Positions 1-8,903 of a stretch of 64,000 nucleotides of DNA are shown here, in pieces. A program made the translations under genes and the position numbers. The DNA lies in NCBI GenBank assembly GCA_009758405.1, contig WSBC01000004.1:1-64000 (forward strand), read 5' to 3'. Each line of letters starts with the position of its first letter. Positions within the stretch are counted from its first letter, which is position 1. This stretch comes from Methanobacteriota archaeon. Lineage in GTDB: Archaea > Thermoplasmatota > Thermoplasmata > Thermoplasmatales > ARK-15. The notes under the pieces are model-generated. The model had not been told where the DNA came from, did not search any database, and saw nothing but the letters and a program-made list of their open reading frames with translations.

Positions 1-1
1 A

Positions 2-103
2 TCAATATACCTTTTCATAAGATCCTTGATAAGAGGGGAAGGTGAATATGGCTGTGTAACAGATTTAAATGCAAGCATTACAAAAATATTATTTAAAACA
101 TAA
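2..103 (+). CDS. C-terminal end of an unidentified gene (partial)
   Basis: An open frame enters from the left edge and ends at a TAA at 101-103, giving 33 residues that end in the segment DLNASITKILFKT. It is too short to assign to a family. It could be the tail of a real upstream gene or a chance open frame. It is followed by about 250 nt of very AT-rich non-coding sequence that leads to the sufC promoter. Confidence 0.3.
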   Translation, partial: SIYLFIRSLIRGEGEYGCVTDLNASITKILFKT

Positions 104-324
104 ATATAAGGATTTCTATCAAAATTGAGGGATTATAGATGGAATTAATAGAAAATGTACATTAATTAAAATAAATCTTGGTATTTGATTAGCTCGATTA
201 ATAGAATCAATTTCAGAAAAAATTTAATTATGAAATTTTTGTTATGCAACACTTACAAAATAAATAAAAAATTTAATAAATCATTTTTTAAAAAGGATTT
301 CTACTAGGCTGAAGTTACAAAATC

Positions 325-333
325 TTTATATTT
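325..333 (+). promoter_or_regulatory. TATA box of the suf operon
   Basis: TTTATATTT lies 22-30 nt before the sufC ATG at 355. That spacing would start the transcript at or within a few bases of the start codon, so a leaderless or nearly leaderless message is likely. The rest of 104-354 is AT-rich with no other feature that I can see. Confidence 0.5.
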
Positions 334-354
334 GATGAATAATAGGATCTTCAC

Positions 355-1107
355 ATGGCTCTCACACTTGAGCTTAGGGATCTTCATGCCGAGATTGAGG
401 GAAAGGAGATCCTGAAGGGAATAACACTAAGGATTGAGCAGGGTCAATTTCATGCCCTTATGGGCCCAAACGGTTCTGGGAAAACTACACTATCAAGGGT
501 AATAATGGGTGACAGGAGGTACAAAATTACTGGTGGAGGAATTTTTTTAAACGGTGAAGAAATAACAAACCTACCCACATATGAAAGGGCAAGAAGGGGA
601 TTATTCCTCACATTTCAGAATCCAGTTGAGCTTCAGGGTGTAAAACTTTTTACATTTTTGAGATCCTCATACCTTGTTCATTACCCGAACGATGGAAGGA
701 GTTTTCAGGAGTTTATCACCTATGTTCAGTCAAAGGCTAGGCTTCTAAACATGGATACAACCCTTCTTAGCAGGGGTGTAAACGAGGGATTTTCTGGTGG
801 TGAGAGAAAGAAGGCTGAGATACTTCAGATGTCCCTTATAAAACCAAGGATTGCAATTGTAGATGAGATAGATTCGGGTCTTGATGTTGATGCTCTGGAG
901 GCAGTGGCAAAATCGCTAAAGGATACAATATACAGTGAGCCAAGAATGGGGGTTCTTTTAATAACACACTATCAGAGAATACTAAAGTATCTTTCCCCGG
1001 ACATTGTTCATGTGATGATTGATGGCAAAATAATAATGTCTGGTGATTATAGCCTTGCGCTAAAGATAGAAGAGAAGGGGTACGAATGGATAAGGGAGAT
1101 AAAATAA
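355..1107 (+). CDS. sufC: SufC, Fe-S cluster assembly ATPase
   Basis: This is the ABC-type ATPase of the SUF system. It powers the SufBCD scaffold that builds Fe-S clusters in the cytoplasm. The 250 residues include Walker A GPNGSGKTT near residue 37, the family-typical Q-loop region FQNPVE, the signature FSGGERKKAEI near 146 and Walker B IVDEIDSGLD near 168, followed by a switch His in LLITHYQR. Length and motifs match SufC closely. It is the first gene of sufCBDSU and overlaps sufB by 22 nt, which suggests translational coupling. The ATG at 355 sits just downstream of a TATA box. Confidence 0.97.
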   Translation: MALTLELRDLHAEIEGKEILKGITLRIEQGQFHALMGPNGSGKTTLSRVIMGDRRYKITGGGIFLNGEEITNLPTYERARRGLFLTFQNPVELQGVKLFTFLRSSYLVHYPNDGRSFQEFITYVQSKARLLNMDTTLLSRGVNEGFSGGERKKAEILQMSLIKPRIAIVDEIDSGLDVDALEAVAKSLKDTIYSEPRMGVLLITHYQRILKYLSPDIVHVMIDGKIIMSGDYSLALKIEEKGYEWIREIK

Positions 1108-2501
1108 AAGGATTAATCGCTGAAAATGTGAACGGTGACAATATTATTACTAGGGCAAGATATCCACATATTTTTGAGGAGGGACTAAATAAAAGTGTTG
1201 TTGAGGAGATATCCGAGATTAAGGGCGAGCCGGAATGGATGAGGAGGTTCAGGCTGAGAGCCCTTGAAATATTCAATTCAAAGCCAATGCCAAACTGGGG
1301 TCCTCCACTTGATATTGATTTTAACAAGATCAGGTATTATATACTTCCTGATGAAGTAAAGGCAAGAAAATGGGAGGATCTACCTGAAGAGATAAGGGAG
1401 ACCTATGAAAAGCTTGGCGTACCCGAGATGGAAAGAAAATACCTAAGCGGTTCAGTAGCTCAGCTGGATTCTGAGGGTGTTTATGCAAACATTAAGAAAA
1501 AGTTTGAGGAAAAGGGTGTGATCTTTCTAGATTCCGATTCGGCCCTTAAAAGATATCCAGATTTATTCAAGGAATATTTTTTCAAGATTGTCCCTGTAAT
1601 GGACAGTAAATTTTCAGCATTGAACGGTGCTGTATGGAGCGGTGGATCCTTCATATATGTTCCTGAGAACGTTCAGATAGATCTACCCCTAATGACATAT
1701 TTCAGAATGAACATGCAGCAGGAAGGTCAGTTTGAGCACACAATAATAATTGCGGAAAAGGGTAGCTATGTAAGCTACATTGAGGGTTGTACCGCTCCAA
1801 TTTACAATGTTACCTCACTACACAGTGCAGTTGTTGAGGTATATGTAAAGGAGAATGCACATGTTAAATTTACCACAGTTCAGAACTGGAGCAGGGATAT
1901 ATTGAATCTAAGCACGGAAAGGGCAAGGGTGGAGAGGGGAGGGAGAATGGAATGGGTAAGTGGCTCACTTGGATCCAAGATTACTATGCTTTATCCATCA
2001 TCCTATCTTGTTGGTGAGGGGGCATCGGCATCACATCTTTCAATCTCACTTGCATCGGATTTCACCTGGAAGGATAATGGATCAAAGGTGATACATTTTG
2101 CACCACGCACATCATCAAAAATAATATCAAAAAGCATAAGCTTGAGAGGGGGTACAACTGTCTTCAGGGGCCTTGTAAGGATACCCAAGGGCTCGGTGGA
2201 TTGTGTCTCTCATGTTCAATGTGATGCACTTATACTTGATGAAAATTCTAGGAATTTCACATTCCCACACAATGAGGTATATGAGGAGACAGCCACTGTT
2301 ACACATGAGGCAACAGCAGGAAAAATTGGGGATGAACAGCTATTCTATATAATGAGTAGGGGTTTAACTGAGGATGATGCTAGGTCTATGATAGTCCTTG
2401 GTTTCCTTGATGATGTTATGAAGGAGATACCCCTCGAATTTTCAATAGAATTGAACCGCCTTATAAAGTTAAAGATTGCTGAGATGGGTGGTACTGGATG
2501 A
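1086..2501 (+). CDS. sufB: SufB, Fe-S assembly scaffold protein
   Basis: This is the scaffold subunit of the SufBCD complex on which nascent Fe-S clusters form. The 471-residue length is standard for SufB. Family landmarks are the N-terminal EISEIKGEPEWM segment, a right-handed beta-helix core, YIEGCTAP with a conserved Cys, and the C-terminal SRGL-TEDDARSMIVLGF motif. The ATG at 1086 lies inside the end of sufC, and the gene ends in an ATGA overlap with sufD. Nothing is missing relative to typical homologues. Confidence 0.97.
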   Translation: MDKGDKIKGLIAENVNGDNIITRARYPHIFEEGLNKSVVEEISEIKGEPEWMRRFRLRALEIFNSKPMPNWGPPLDIDFNKIRYYILPDEVKARKWEDLPEEIRETYEKLGVPEMERKYLSGSVAQLDSEGVYANIKKKFEEKGVIFLDSDSALKRYPDLFKEYFFKIVPVMDSKFSALNGAVWSGGSFIYVPENVQIDLPLMTYFRMNMQQEGQFEHTIIIAEKGSYVSYIEGCTAPIYNVTSLHSAVVEVYVKENAHVKFTTVQNWSRDILNLSTERARVERGGRMEWVSGSLGSKITMLYPSSYLVGEGASASHLSISLASDFTWKDNGSKVIHFAPRTSSKIISKSISLRGGTTVFRGLVRIPKGSVDCVSHVQCDALILDENSRNFTFPHNEVYEETATVTHEATAGKIGDEQLFYIMSRGLTEDDARSMIVLGFLDDVMKEIPLEFSIELNRLIKLKIAEMGGTG

Positions 2502-3703
2502 TAAGTGAGGAGGATATTGAAAAATTTTCGAGGTCCAGGTACGAACCAGAATACTTAACAAACCTAAGAAAAATGAACTTCAGAAAATTTTTACAGTTCA
2601 GAGAGAAGAGGATATCAGATTCTCCAATAGAAAGGAGATACACACATATTGATGAATCCTTTATAGAAGAGGCAATGCAGAACAATATTGAGGGTTCATT
2701 TATTGAGGAGGGAGGTTATTTTATAATAGACTATTCAAGGGAGGGTGAAATGAGAATAAGGAGCGATTCACTGAAATACACACATCTTATGGGATTGAAT
2801 GATGCAATAAATGCATTCACCGAGGATGTAATAAGATCAATGGAAGATCCCCAGGATGAGTGGAGTGCTCTTTCAAATGCCCTCTGGTCAACTGGTATAT
2901 TTGTAAAGATCCCTTCTGATAGAAGATGTGAGAGGGTAATGAAATTCAGAGTAATTTATCCTAGTAGGCCGATCATAAAGAAGGATGTTTTTGTCATTGG
3001 ATCAAACTCACACATGCAGTTTGTTGAATACTCAGATTTTAAGAATGCTTTCAACGGAATGGAGGAAACTTATATCAGGATAGGAGCAAATTCAACCTTA
3101 AAGCACCTTACAATGATAAATGGAAATAGATCACAGATAATATCAATTAAGAATTCCATTCTTGATCATAATTCATTTGATGAATGGTATTATGCATTGA
3201 AAAATATAAAGAATGGAATAATGGTAACAAACTCAAAAATTGAGGGGGAAAATTCTAGAGTTCTTTACAGAGGTGCACTTATTGGGAAGGGAAATGAGCA
3301 TTATGACATAGGTACAAACATTTACCATCTAGGGAGAGCAACAAAAAGCGATGCGAACGTGAGGGCGGCTTTGAAGGATTTTTCGAGGACAGTGCTAAGG
3401 GGTAGTATATATGTATCACGGAATTCAAGAGATTCAAATGCATACTTCTCAGGAAATTCTTTACTTTTAAGCAAAGATGCAAAGAGCAATGCACTTCCAT
3501 TTCTAGAGATAGAGGGGGATGGTGCTCAGGCAAGGCATTCTGCCACCATTACAAATCTTGATTATGATCAGCTTTTCTATGCAGAGACTAGGGGCCTGGA
3601 TGAAAATGAGGCAAAGGATCTGATAGTTGAGGGATTTTTGGATCAGGTGGTTAGAGAGATATTAATATATGAGGGAATAAGGTATCTTGTATTTAGTGAT
3701 TGA
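2498..3703 (+). CDS. sufD: SufD, Fe-S assembly scaffold protein
   Basis: SufD is the SufB paralogue that completes the SufBC2D complex. The 401 residues are divergent in the N-terminal half. The C-terminal part carries the SufB/D core, with ARHSATITNLDYDQLFYAETRGL and NEAKDLIVEGFLDQVV, where the His is characteristic of SufD. The start codon overlaps the sufB stop (ATGA), and sufS begins one base after its stop. I infer heterodimer formation with SufB from the family and the operon context. Confidence 0.93.
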   Translation: MISEEDIEKFSRSRYEPEYLTNLRKMNFRKFLQFREKRISDSPIERRYTHIDESFIEEAMQNNIEGSFIEEGGYFIIDYSREGEMRIRSDSLKYTHLMGLNDAINAFTEDVIRSMEDPQDEWSALSNALWSTGIFVKIPSDRRCERVMKFRVIYPSRPIIKKDVFVIGSNSHMQFVEYSDFKNAFNGMEETYIRIGANSTLKHLTMINGNRSQIISIKNSILDHNSFDEWYYALKNIKNGIMVTNSKIEGENSRVLYRGALIGKGNEHYDIGTNIYHLGRATKSDANVRAALKDFSRTVLRGSIYVSRNSRDSNAYFSGNSLLLSKDAKSNALPFLEIEGDGAQARHSATITNLDYDQLFYAETRGLDENEAKDLIVEGFLDQVVREILIYEGIRYLVFSD

Positions 3704-3704
3704 T

Positions 3705-4967
3705 ATGGATGTTAATAAGATAAGGGAGGATTTTCCAATACTCAAAAGAAAAATAAATGGAAAAAGGGCTGTTTACCTTGACAGCACTGCCACATCCCAA
3801 AAACCAAGGGCTGTTATTGATGCCATTGTAAATTATTATGAGAATTTCAATGCGAACGTTCATCGTGGAATATATAGATTGAGTGAAGAGGCAACCGATC
3901 TTTACGAAAAATCTAGGGAAAACATAGGAAGATTTATAGGTGCAAGGAGCGATTCAATAGTCTTTGTGAGGAATACCACAGAGGCATTAAATTTAATTTC
4001 TTATAGTTATGGAAGATTCTTGAACGAAGGCGATGAGATACTTACCACAATCATGGAACATCATTCAAACATAGTTCCTTGGCAGTTCCTAGGAAGGAAG
4101 GGTGTGAAGCTCGTCTTTACTGATATAAATGAGGATGGCACACTCAATATAGATGATTTCATTAATAAAATAGGAAAAAGAACAAAGATAGTCACTGTTA
4201 CACATGTATCAAATGTTCTTGGTACAATAAACGATGTTAGGGAGCTAAGCAAGATTGCCCATGACCATGGTGCAATCTTTATCGTTGATGGGGCACAGTC
4301 AGTTCCGCATATGCCTGTTGATGTTGAGAAGATTGGTGCAGATTTTTTAGCCTTTTCTGGCCATAAGATGCTAGGCCCAATGGGCATAGGTGTTCTTTAT
4401 GGAAAAAGGGATCTTCTTGAATCCATGGACCCCTTCATGGGTGGTGGGGAGATGATAAGTGAGGTACATACCTATGGCTCTACCTGGGCAGATGTACCAT
4501 TGAAGTTTGAGGCAGGTACCCCCAATGTTGAGGGCGCTGTGGGTCTCTCCGCTGCAGTAGATTATCTTAGGTCAATAGGCATGGAGGAGGTAAGGAACCA
4601 TGAGAAGGGTCTTGTTTCCTATTCACTTGAAAGGCTCGGGGAAATAAATGAAATCAACATCTATGGCCCAAGAGATCCAGAAAAAAGAGGCGGGGTTATT
4701 TCATTCAATTTCAGGAATATAAGGTCGGAACGCATATCAGAACATTTAAGAAAGGAGGGCATAATGATACATCCGCATGATGTTGCAACAATACTCGACA
4801 TGGATTCTGTCATGGTAAGATCTGGTCATCACTGTGCCCAGCCACTTATGGAAAGATTGAACATCCCTGCTTCTTCAAGGGCAAGTTTTTACATATACAA
4901 TGATAGGGATGATGTTGATTCACTTTTTGATGCGCTTAAAAAGGTGAGGGGTGTGCTTAAAATATGA
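3705..4967 (+). CDS. sufS: SufS, group II cysteine desulfurase
   Basis: This PLP enzyme takes sulphur from cysteine and passes it to the SUF scaffold. Visible motifs are the PLP lysine in SGHKMLGP and the active-site persulfide cysteine in RSGHHCAQPL, typical of group II SufS/CsdB enzymes. An upstream in-frame TTG at 3687 exists. I chose the ATG at 3705 because it follows the sufD TGA (3701-3703) by one base and gives the usual N-terminus (DVNKIREDFPIL). About 420 residues, full length. It overlaps sufU by ATGA. Confidence 0.95.
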   Translation: MDVNKIREDFPILKRKINGKRAVYLDSTATSQKPRAVIDAIVNYYENFNANVHRGIYRLSEEATDLYEKSRENIGRFIGARSDSIVFVRNTTEALNLISYSYGRFLNEGDEILTTIMEHHSNIVPWQFLGRKGVKLVFTDINEDGTLNIDDFINKIGKRTKIVTVTHVSNVLGTINDVRELSKIAHDHGAIFIVDGAQSVPHMPVDVEKIGADFLAFSGHKMLGPMGIGVLYGKRDLLESMDPFMGGGEMISEVHTYGSTWADVPLKFEAGTPNVEGAVGLSAAVDYLRSIGMEEVRNHEKGLVSYSLERLGEINEINIYGPRDPEKRGGVISFNFRNIRSERISEHLRKEGIMIHPHDVATILDMDSVMVRSGHHCAQPLMERLNIPASSRASFYIYNDRDDVDSLFDALKKVRGVLKI

Positions 4968-5332
4968 GCAATGATATATATATGGAATTTATACTTGAAA
5001 ATTACAGAAATCCAAAGAATTATGGTGTGATGGATAATCCTACAGTAAAGAAAAGTGGTGCTAATCCACTTTGCGGAGATGATATTACAATATACCTGAA
5101 GATAGAAAATGGAAAGATCCAGGATATTAGGTTCACTGGTAAGGGTTGTGCCATTAGCCAGGCCTCGGCATCAATACTTACAGAGATGGTGAAGGGAAAG
5201 GACCTTGAATATGTGAAATCCCTGGGAGAGAATGATCTTCTTTCTGCCCTTGGAATAGAGCTTTCCCCCGCAAGATTAAAATGTGCCCTTCTAAGCTATA
5301 AAGTACTCAAGGATGCCCTTTCAGGATTTTAA
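4964..5332 (+). CDS. sufU: SufU/IscU-like sulphur acceptor protein
   Basis: This 122-residue protein is of the IscU/SufU family, which accepts sulphur from SufS or acts as a scaffold. The three conserved cysteines are visible: C37 in NPLCGDD, C62 in GKGCAISQ and C107 in RLKCALL, and there is an Asp two residues after C37 (D39). It is the last gene of the operon. Its 3' end overlaps the end of the convergent pfpI-like gene by 26 nt. Whether it works as a transferase (SufU) or a scaffold (IscU) cannot be told from sequence. Linkage to sufS favours SufU. Confidence 0.93.
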   Translation: MSNDIYMEFILENYRNPKNYGVMDNPTVKKSGANPLCGDDITIYLKIENGKIQDIRFTGKGCAISQASASILTEMVKGKDLEYVKSLGENDLLSALGIELSPARLKCALLSYKVLKDALSGF

Positions 5333-5816
5333 TTAATTCCCTCATCATCTCTGGAAGCGCTGATGGATCTGTGGCGGTAATTATTTTTCCATCTATTTCA
5401 ACATTTTTTCCAGTATATATTGCGCCTGCATGTATAAGGTCATCCTTTATTGAAAAGAATGAAGTTACCCTCTTATTCCTTATTATATCAGCGGATGCAA
5501 GAAGCCATGGACCATGGCATATTGCTGCTATGACTTTGCCCTTATTGTACATCTCCCTTATGAAATTCACTATCTCCTGATGCCTCCTTAAATGATCCGG
5601 GGCATAACCTCCAGGTATAAAAACTGCATTGAAATACTCATGGTCATCTCCCCTTAGGGCTCTTTCAGCCTTGATCAGCATTCCATTCTTTCCCCTGTAT
5701 TCGCCCTCCTTTGCAGCTATTGAAACCACCTCATAGCCCTCTTCCTTTAGCCTATAAAATGGATAAAGGAATTCTATCTCCTCCACATAATTGTCTAAAA
5801 GTATTGCTATTTTCAT
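5307..5816 (-). CDS. DJ-1/PfpI family protein (glutamine amidotransferase-like)
   Basis: The 169-residue single-domain DJ-1/PfpI protein has the nucleophile elbow AAICHGPWL (C100, H101) and an upstream acidic pair in the NYVEEIEF segment (E12/E13). Members act as intracellular peptidases, protein or nucleotide deglycases, or stress chaperones, and the exact activity cannot be assigned here. It is the last gene of a minus-strand operon (KaiC-like, KaiC-like, amidohydrolase, pfpI), two bases after the amidohydrolase. Its tail overlaps sufU tail-to-tail. Confidence 0.9.
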   Translation of the reverse strand: MKIAILLDNYVEEIEFLYPFYRLKEEGYEVVSIAAKEGEYRGKNGMLIKAERALRGDDHEYFNAVFIPGGYAPDHLRRHQEIVNFIREMYNKGKVIAAICHGPWLLASADIIRNKRVTSFFSIKDDLIHAGAIYTGKNVEIDGKIITATDPSALPEMMRELIKILKGHP

Positions 5817-5818
5817 GT

Positions 5819-6808
5819 TTAAAGGATACCATTTTCAATATTTAATTTTTTCACAGGTGCAAGGTATGGATTTTTTACAATCTCACCCGGTTTTGATTTA
5901 AAAAAATAAAGTTCATTCCTATCATTAATGAATCTATCCATTGCAATTGTGCTTGCCTTTATTACATCAATTGGATCCATGCCTAAATAATAGGCAAATG
6001 ACATCTCAACTCTTATTGATGGTGTTGCAATCATAGCATTATCTGTCCCAAGGGCTATTACAATACCCCTCTCCAGGAACCTCTTAAAGTTTATATTTAT
6101 GCCGAAAAATAGTGATGACCTCGGTGTAATCACAACAGGTATTTTATTATTAGCTACCACATCAAGATCCTCGTCCGTGGCCCTATGAAGATGTATGAGA
6201 AAATCAGGTCTTAGCTCCATTATTTTATCGATATCCTCCCTCACCCTTTCGCTTCCGTGTATTGAGAATATCTTCCCCTTATCCTTTGTCCTTCTTGATA
6301 TTTTCAATAAAAAATTGAAATCATAATCGGAGATTGAGCTCATTCCAATACCCTCAGAATTCTCCAGAAGATAGTCTAATTCATTTTCATCATAATAAAT
6401 ACCTGAAGGCCTTGAGAGCACCATCGCCCTTATTTTTCCAGTTTTTATTGATTTAATGAGTTTAAGTCCCCTTATACCAGATTCTCTGAAATCAAAGAAG
6501 GCCCTCACGTTTTCTTTCTTCATTATATTTATGCTTTTCTTCATACCATCTATTATCCTTTTATCATTTGCCGATTCTAACATCCTTTGCTTAAAACCAC
6601 CGGGGCCCACAAGTTCCATAATACCCTGTCTAGGCACCTCATCTATGAAGCTATCACCTATGTGCGTATGTGCATTAATAAAACCCTCGGCAATTGTTAT
6701 CTCAGGTGTTACATCATTCTCTATAAAATCAATTATTCTATTTTTTTCTATGTATACTGTTCCCTTCTTATATTTTCCATTATAAAATATATGTGCACCT
6801 ATTCTCAT
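5819..6808 (-). CDS. Amidohydrolase-superfamily metal-dependent hydrolase
   Basis: The 329-residue protein has the amidohydrolase layout: a small N-terminal beta domain, then metal ligands NAHTHIGDS near residue 46, a His in IHGSE, a second His segment IHLHRAT, and the catalytic Asp in ALGTDNAM. It is COG0402-like (cytosine/aminodeoxyfutalosine/imidazolonepropionase group) and rather short for that group. The substrate is unknown. The ATG overlaps the stop of the upstream KaiC-like gene by 4 nt, and the pfpI-like gene follows after 2 nt, so the genes are surely co-transcribed. Confidence 0.85.
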   Translation of the reverse strand: MRIGAHIFYNGKYKKGTVYIEKNRIIDFIENDVTPEITIAEGFINAHTHIGDSFIDEVPRQGIMELVGPGGFKQRMLESANDKRIIDGMKKSINIMKKENVRAFFDFRESGIRGLKLIKSIKTGKIRAMVLSRPSGIYYDENELDYLLENSEGIGMSSISDYDFNFLLKISRRTKDKGKIFSIHGSERVREDIDKIMELRPDFLIHLHRATDEDLDVVANNKIPVVITPRSSLFFGININFKRFLERGIVIALGTDNAMIATPSIRVEMSFAYYLGMDPIDVIKASTIAMDRFINDRNELYFFKSKPGEIVKNPYLAPVKKLNIENGIL

Positions 6809-7551
6809 TTTGATTTTACCTTCCTAATACTTATACCATTTTTATCAATTATAAATTCCCTTTCAATGGGGTCAAAGAATGAGCCCCTCATTTTAAGCAC
6901 TGCTATTTTCCTTTTTTCCTCCATGTCCTGCACCTCTCTCTTAAGATGTATTGCCCCTGAGGATAATATTAACTCGGGCCTTATCTTTTGTATATTCCCT
7001 TCAACAGTAAGCACAACAGTACTTCCCTTTTCAACAAAGAACCTGAAAAATTTTGCCATCACAGGATTTCTTCTTTCCTCCTCTACACCAAACCTCTTTA
7101 GTGTTGTGAATGAATCCACCACCACTCTGTGGTAGAATTTTTCCTTGTATTCTAGCTCGAGTTTTAAAATTATACTTTCCATGGTCAATTCTCCCTTTTC
7201 AACATTCTTTGACATCTCTGAGATCTCCCTTATTTCACCCTTTGCTGTGACGTCCCTTACAGGATAGACCGTTGAATAGAGTGATGGAGTTGGTACAGCG
7301 TCCATAACGTTAAGGGAGAGTAGATCCCAGCCAAAGCTATCTGATATCGATGTTATTGTTGAATGTGGTGGCTTGTCCGTGGCTATATAGAGGCATTTTT
7401 CTCCCATTTTAAGCCCTTCATAAAGGAATCTTAATGCAAGTACTGTTTTTCCAGTGCCCGAGTTCCCAGAAATTATATATGGCCTTCCTGATCTAAGGCC
7501 ACCACCAAGCATGTTATCTAGAGCTTCAATGCCAAATTTTTGTACCTGCAT
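6805..7551 (-). CDS. KaiC-like RecA-superfamily ATPase (copy 1)
   Basis: This is a single-domain KaiC/RAD55-like ATPase of 248 residues, with Walker A SGNSGTGKTVLA near 28 and Walker B HRVVVDSFTTLK near 141. At the end of strand 3, where KaiC-like proteins carry the catalytic Glu, the sequence is IATDKPPHS, with no Glu. It shares several blocks with the neighbouring copy (for example DAVPTPS against DATPTSK, and the DS-T-LK Walker B), so the two look like a tandem duplication. Single-domain archaeal KaiC-like proteins are signalling or regulatory ATPases of mostly unknown partners. Confidence 0.85.
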   Translation of the reverse strand: MQVQKFGIEALDNMLGGGLRSGRPYIISGNSGTGKTVLALRFLYEGLKMGEKCLYIATDKPPHSTITSISDSFGWDLLSLNVMDAVPTPSLYSTVYPVRDVTAKGEIREISEMSKNVEKGELTMESIILKLELEYKEKFYHRVVVDSFTTLKRFGVEEERRNPVMAKFFRFFVEKGSTVVLTVEGNIQKIRPELILSSGAIHLKREVQDMEEKRKIAVLKMRGSFFDPIEREFIIDKNGISIRKVKSK

Positions 7552-7553
7552 AT

Positions 7554-8273
7554 CTACCTCCCCTTCTTCTCATTTATTACAAAACCATTCTTTGTAAGCG
7601 TTAATGGCACAACTGACCTGGAATAGAATGTAGAGGTCTTTAGGATTTCTAAAATTATCTCAGTTCCCTCCCTTCTAAGGTAAATCACAGAATCCATCAT
7701 CCTCATTATATTTTCAATATCTTCGAAATATTCCGCAATTATCAGGGATGTGGTGTTTTCCAATAACCTGAAAAAGTCAAGGAATGACATGGTAGCCTCC
7801 TCAGGATCCACGTCAAGCGTATAAAAATATTTTAAGGAGGTAATTGAATCCAACAACACCCTGGAAAATTTTCTATTCTCAAGTATCACCTTGAGTGTTG
7901 ATTTAAGATTAAATACGTCAATTTCCCTGGACTGATACTTATCCTTTACATCCTTCATCTTTATCACATCCGCCACCTGTGTTACCTCCCTGTAGGGCCT
8001 AATCTCCCTCTTTTTTGATGTAGGGGTAGCATCAATCACGTTCAGTATATTAAGGTTCCAAGTAAAATCCTCAAAATCCCTTTTAATATCGTAAGCGCTT
8101 TCATTAAGGGATATGAATAAAACATCCTCGTTCTTTTCTGCACCATCAATTAAATACTGTATCCCAAGTATTGTTTTACCGACACCAGGAGCACCCACTA
8201 TGAGGTTTATTGTACCTTCCCTTAAGCCAGGAAAATATTTTTCCATTCCTGGTATTCCAATATTTACAGACAT
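7554..8273 (-). CDS. KaiC-like RecA-superfamily ATPase (copy 2)
   Basis: This is a second single-domain KaiC/RAD55-like ATPase, 239 residues, two bases upstream of copy 1. It has Walker A VGAPGVGKTILG near 27, FISLNESAYDI (a Glu at the catalytic position) and Walker B SRVLLDSITSLKYF. It is the first gene of the four-gene minus operon. AT-rich sequence with TATA-like stretches lies just upstream (about 8282-8310). If the pair forms a hetero-oligomer, this copy would keep the complete catalytic site. That is inference. Confidence 0.85.
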   Translation of the reverse strand: MSVNIGIPGMEKYFPGLREGTINLIVGAPGVGKTILGIQYLIDGAEKNEDVLFISLNESAYDIKRDFEDFTWNLNILNVIDATPTSKKREIRPYREVTQVADVIKMKDVKDKYQSREIDVFNLKSTLKVILENRKFSRVLLDSITSLKYFYTLDVDPEEATMSFLDFFRLLENTTSLIIAEYFEDIENIMRMMDSVIYLRREGTEIILEILKTSTFYSRSVVPLTLTKNGFVINEKKGR

Positions 8274-8903
8274 TACTATTGTTATATTTTACTTGGTTAA
8301 AATTTTTTTTATGCAAAGCGCAGTAGAGATCTTTTTTAAAAAAAATCATTTATTTTATTTTTATTCTCTTTAATTATTCTTTGAATATTGTATATCAAAA
8401 ATTTAATTATTATATACTTTCTGTAACTGATTCAATTTATCGACCTAATAAAATACCAAACTTTTTTTAATTAATGAACTTTTTCTATTAATTCCTCAAT
8501 TAATTTAGACTTCTGAAGCAAATGTAAGGGATGTTGGGAAGGTTTACCAATGATAGAGATATCGAAGAATACAAGAAAAAAGTTTGAGTATATGGGTCAC
8601 TGACCCGAATGGAACAACGGATAATTTTTCACTGTGATAAATGTGGTATAATTATAGAAGGGGATATAAATGGATCATATAGAAAAGAGGTTGGACATGG
8701 CTGAAAAGATCCAAGCTCAATGAAGGGCTAAAAGAACATCAAGTGAAGCAATGATACACTCAAAAAATAGGATACAAATGATGGTAATTAGGATCCATAG
8801 ATAGGATTTCCACGAAGCCTATGCAAAATTATTTGTTGGGCAAGATATAAGGTAAAATTTAAATAGGGTGATAATATTACGCTATAACACTTTTGGTGAT
8901 TTT
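8274..8903. other. Gene-less 630-nt stretch with decayed coding traces
   Basis: No intact gene is visible. The first 230 nt are AT-rich. Between about 8525 and 8770 short open fragments follow one another in different frames. One reads WVTDPNGTTDNFS, another (8609-8704) reads HCDKCG with a zinc-knuckle-like CxxC, and a third reads WLKRSKLNEGLKEHQVK. This looks like an old frameshifted gene, but the family is not recognisable. A perfect short inverted repeat, GGGTCA-C-TGACCC, lies at 8594-8606. The rpoK promoter follows. Confidence 0.3.
8855..8900 (+). promoter_or_regulatory. rpoK promoter and Shine-Dalgarno
   Basis: A TATA-like AAATTTAAATAG lies at 8855-8866 and a GGTGAT ribosome-binding sequence at 8895-8900, four bases before the ATG at 8904. 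The arrangement implies a short 5' leader and supports the downstream ATG over the longer in-frame start at 8868. Confidence 0.45.

Noticed and set aside
6805-8273. Circadian clock KaiC
   Set aside because: Each protein has a single RecA domain, and no KaiA or KaiB gene is present. Single-domain KaiC-like proteins are common in archaea without a clock.
8505-8830. Insertion-sequence remnant
   Set aside because: No terminal inverted repeats, no DDE or other transposase motif, and the zinc-knuckle fragment is too short to name.
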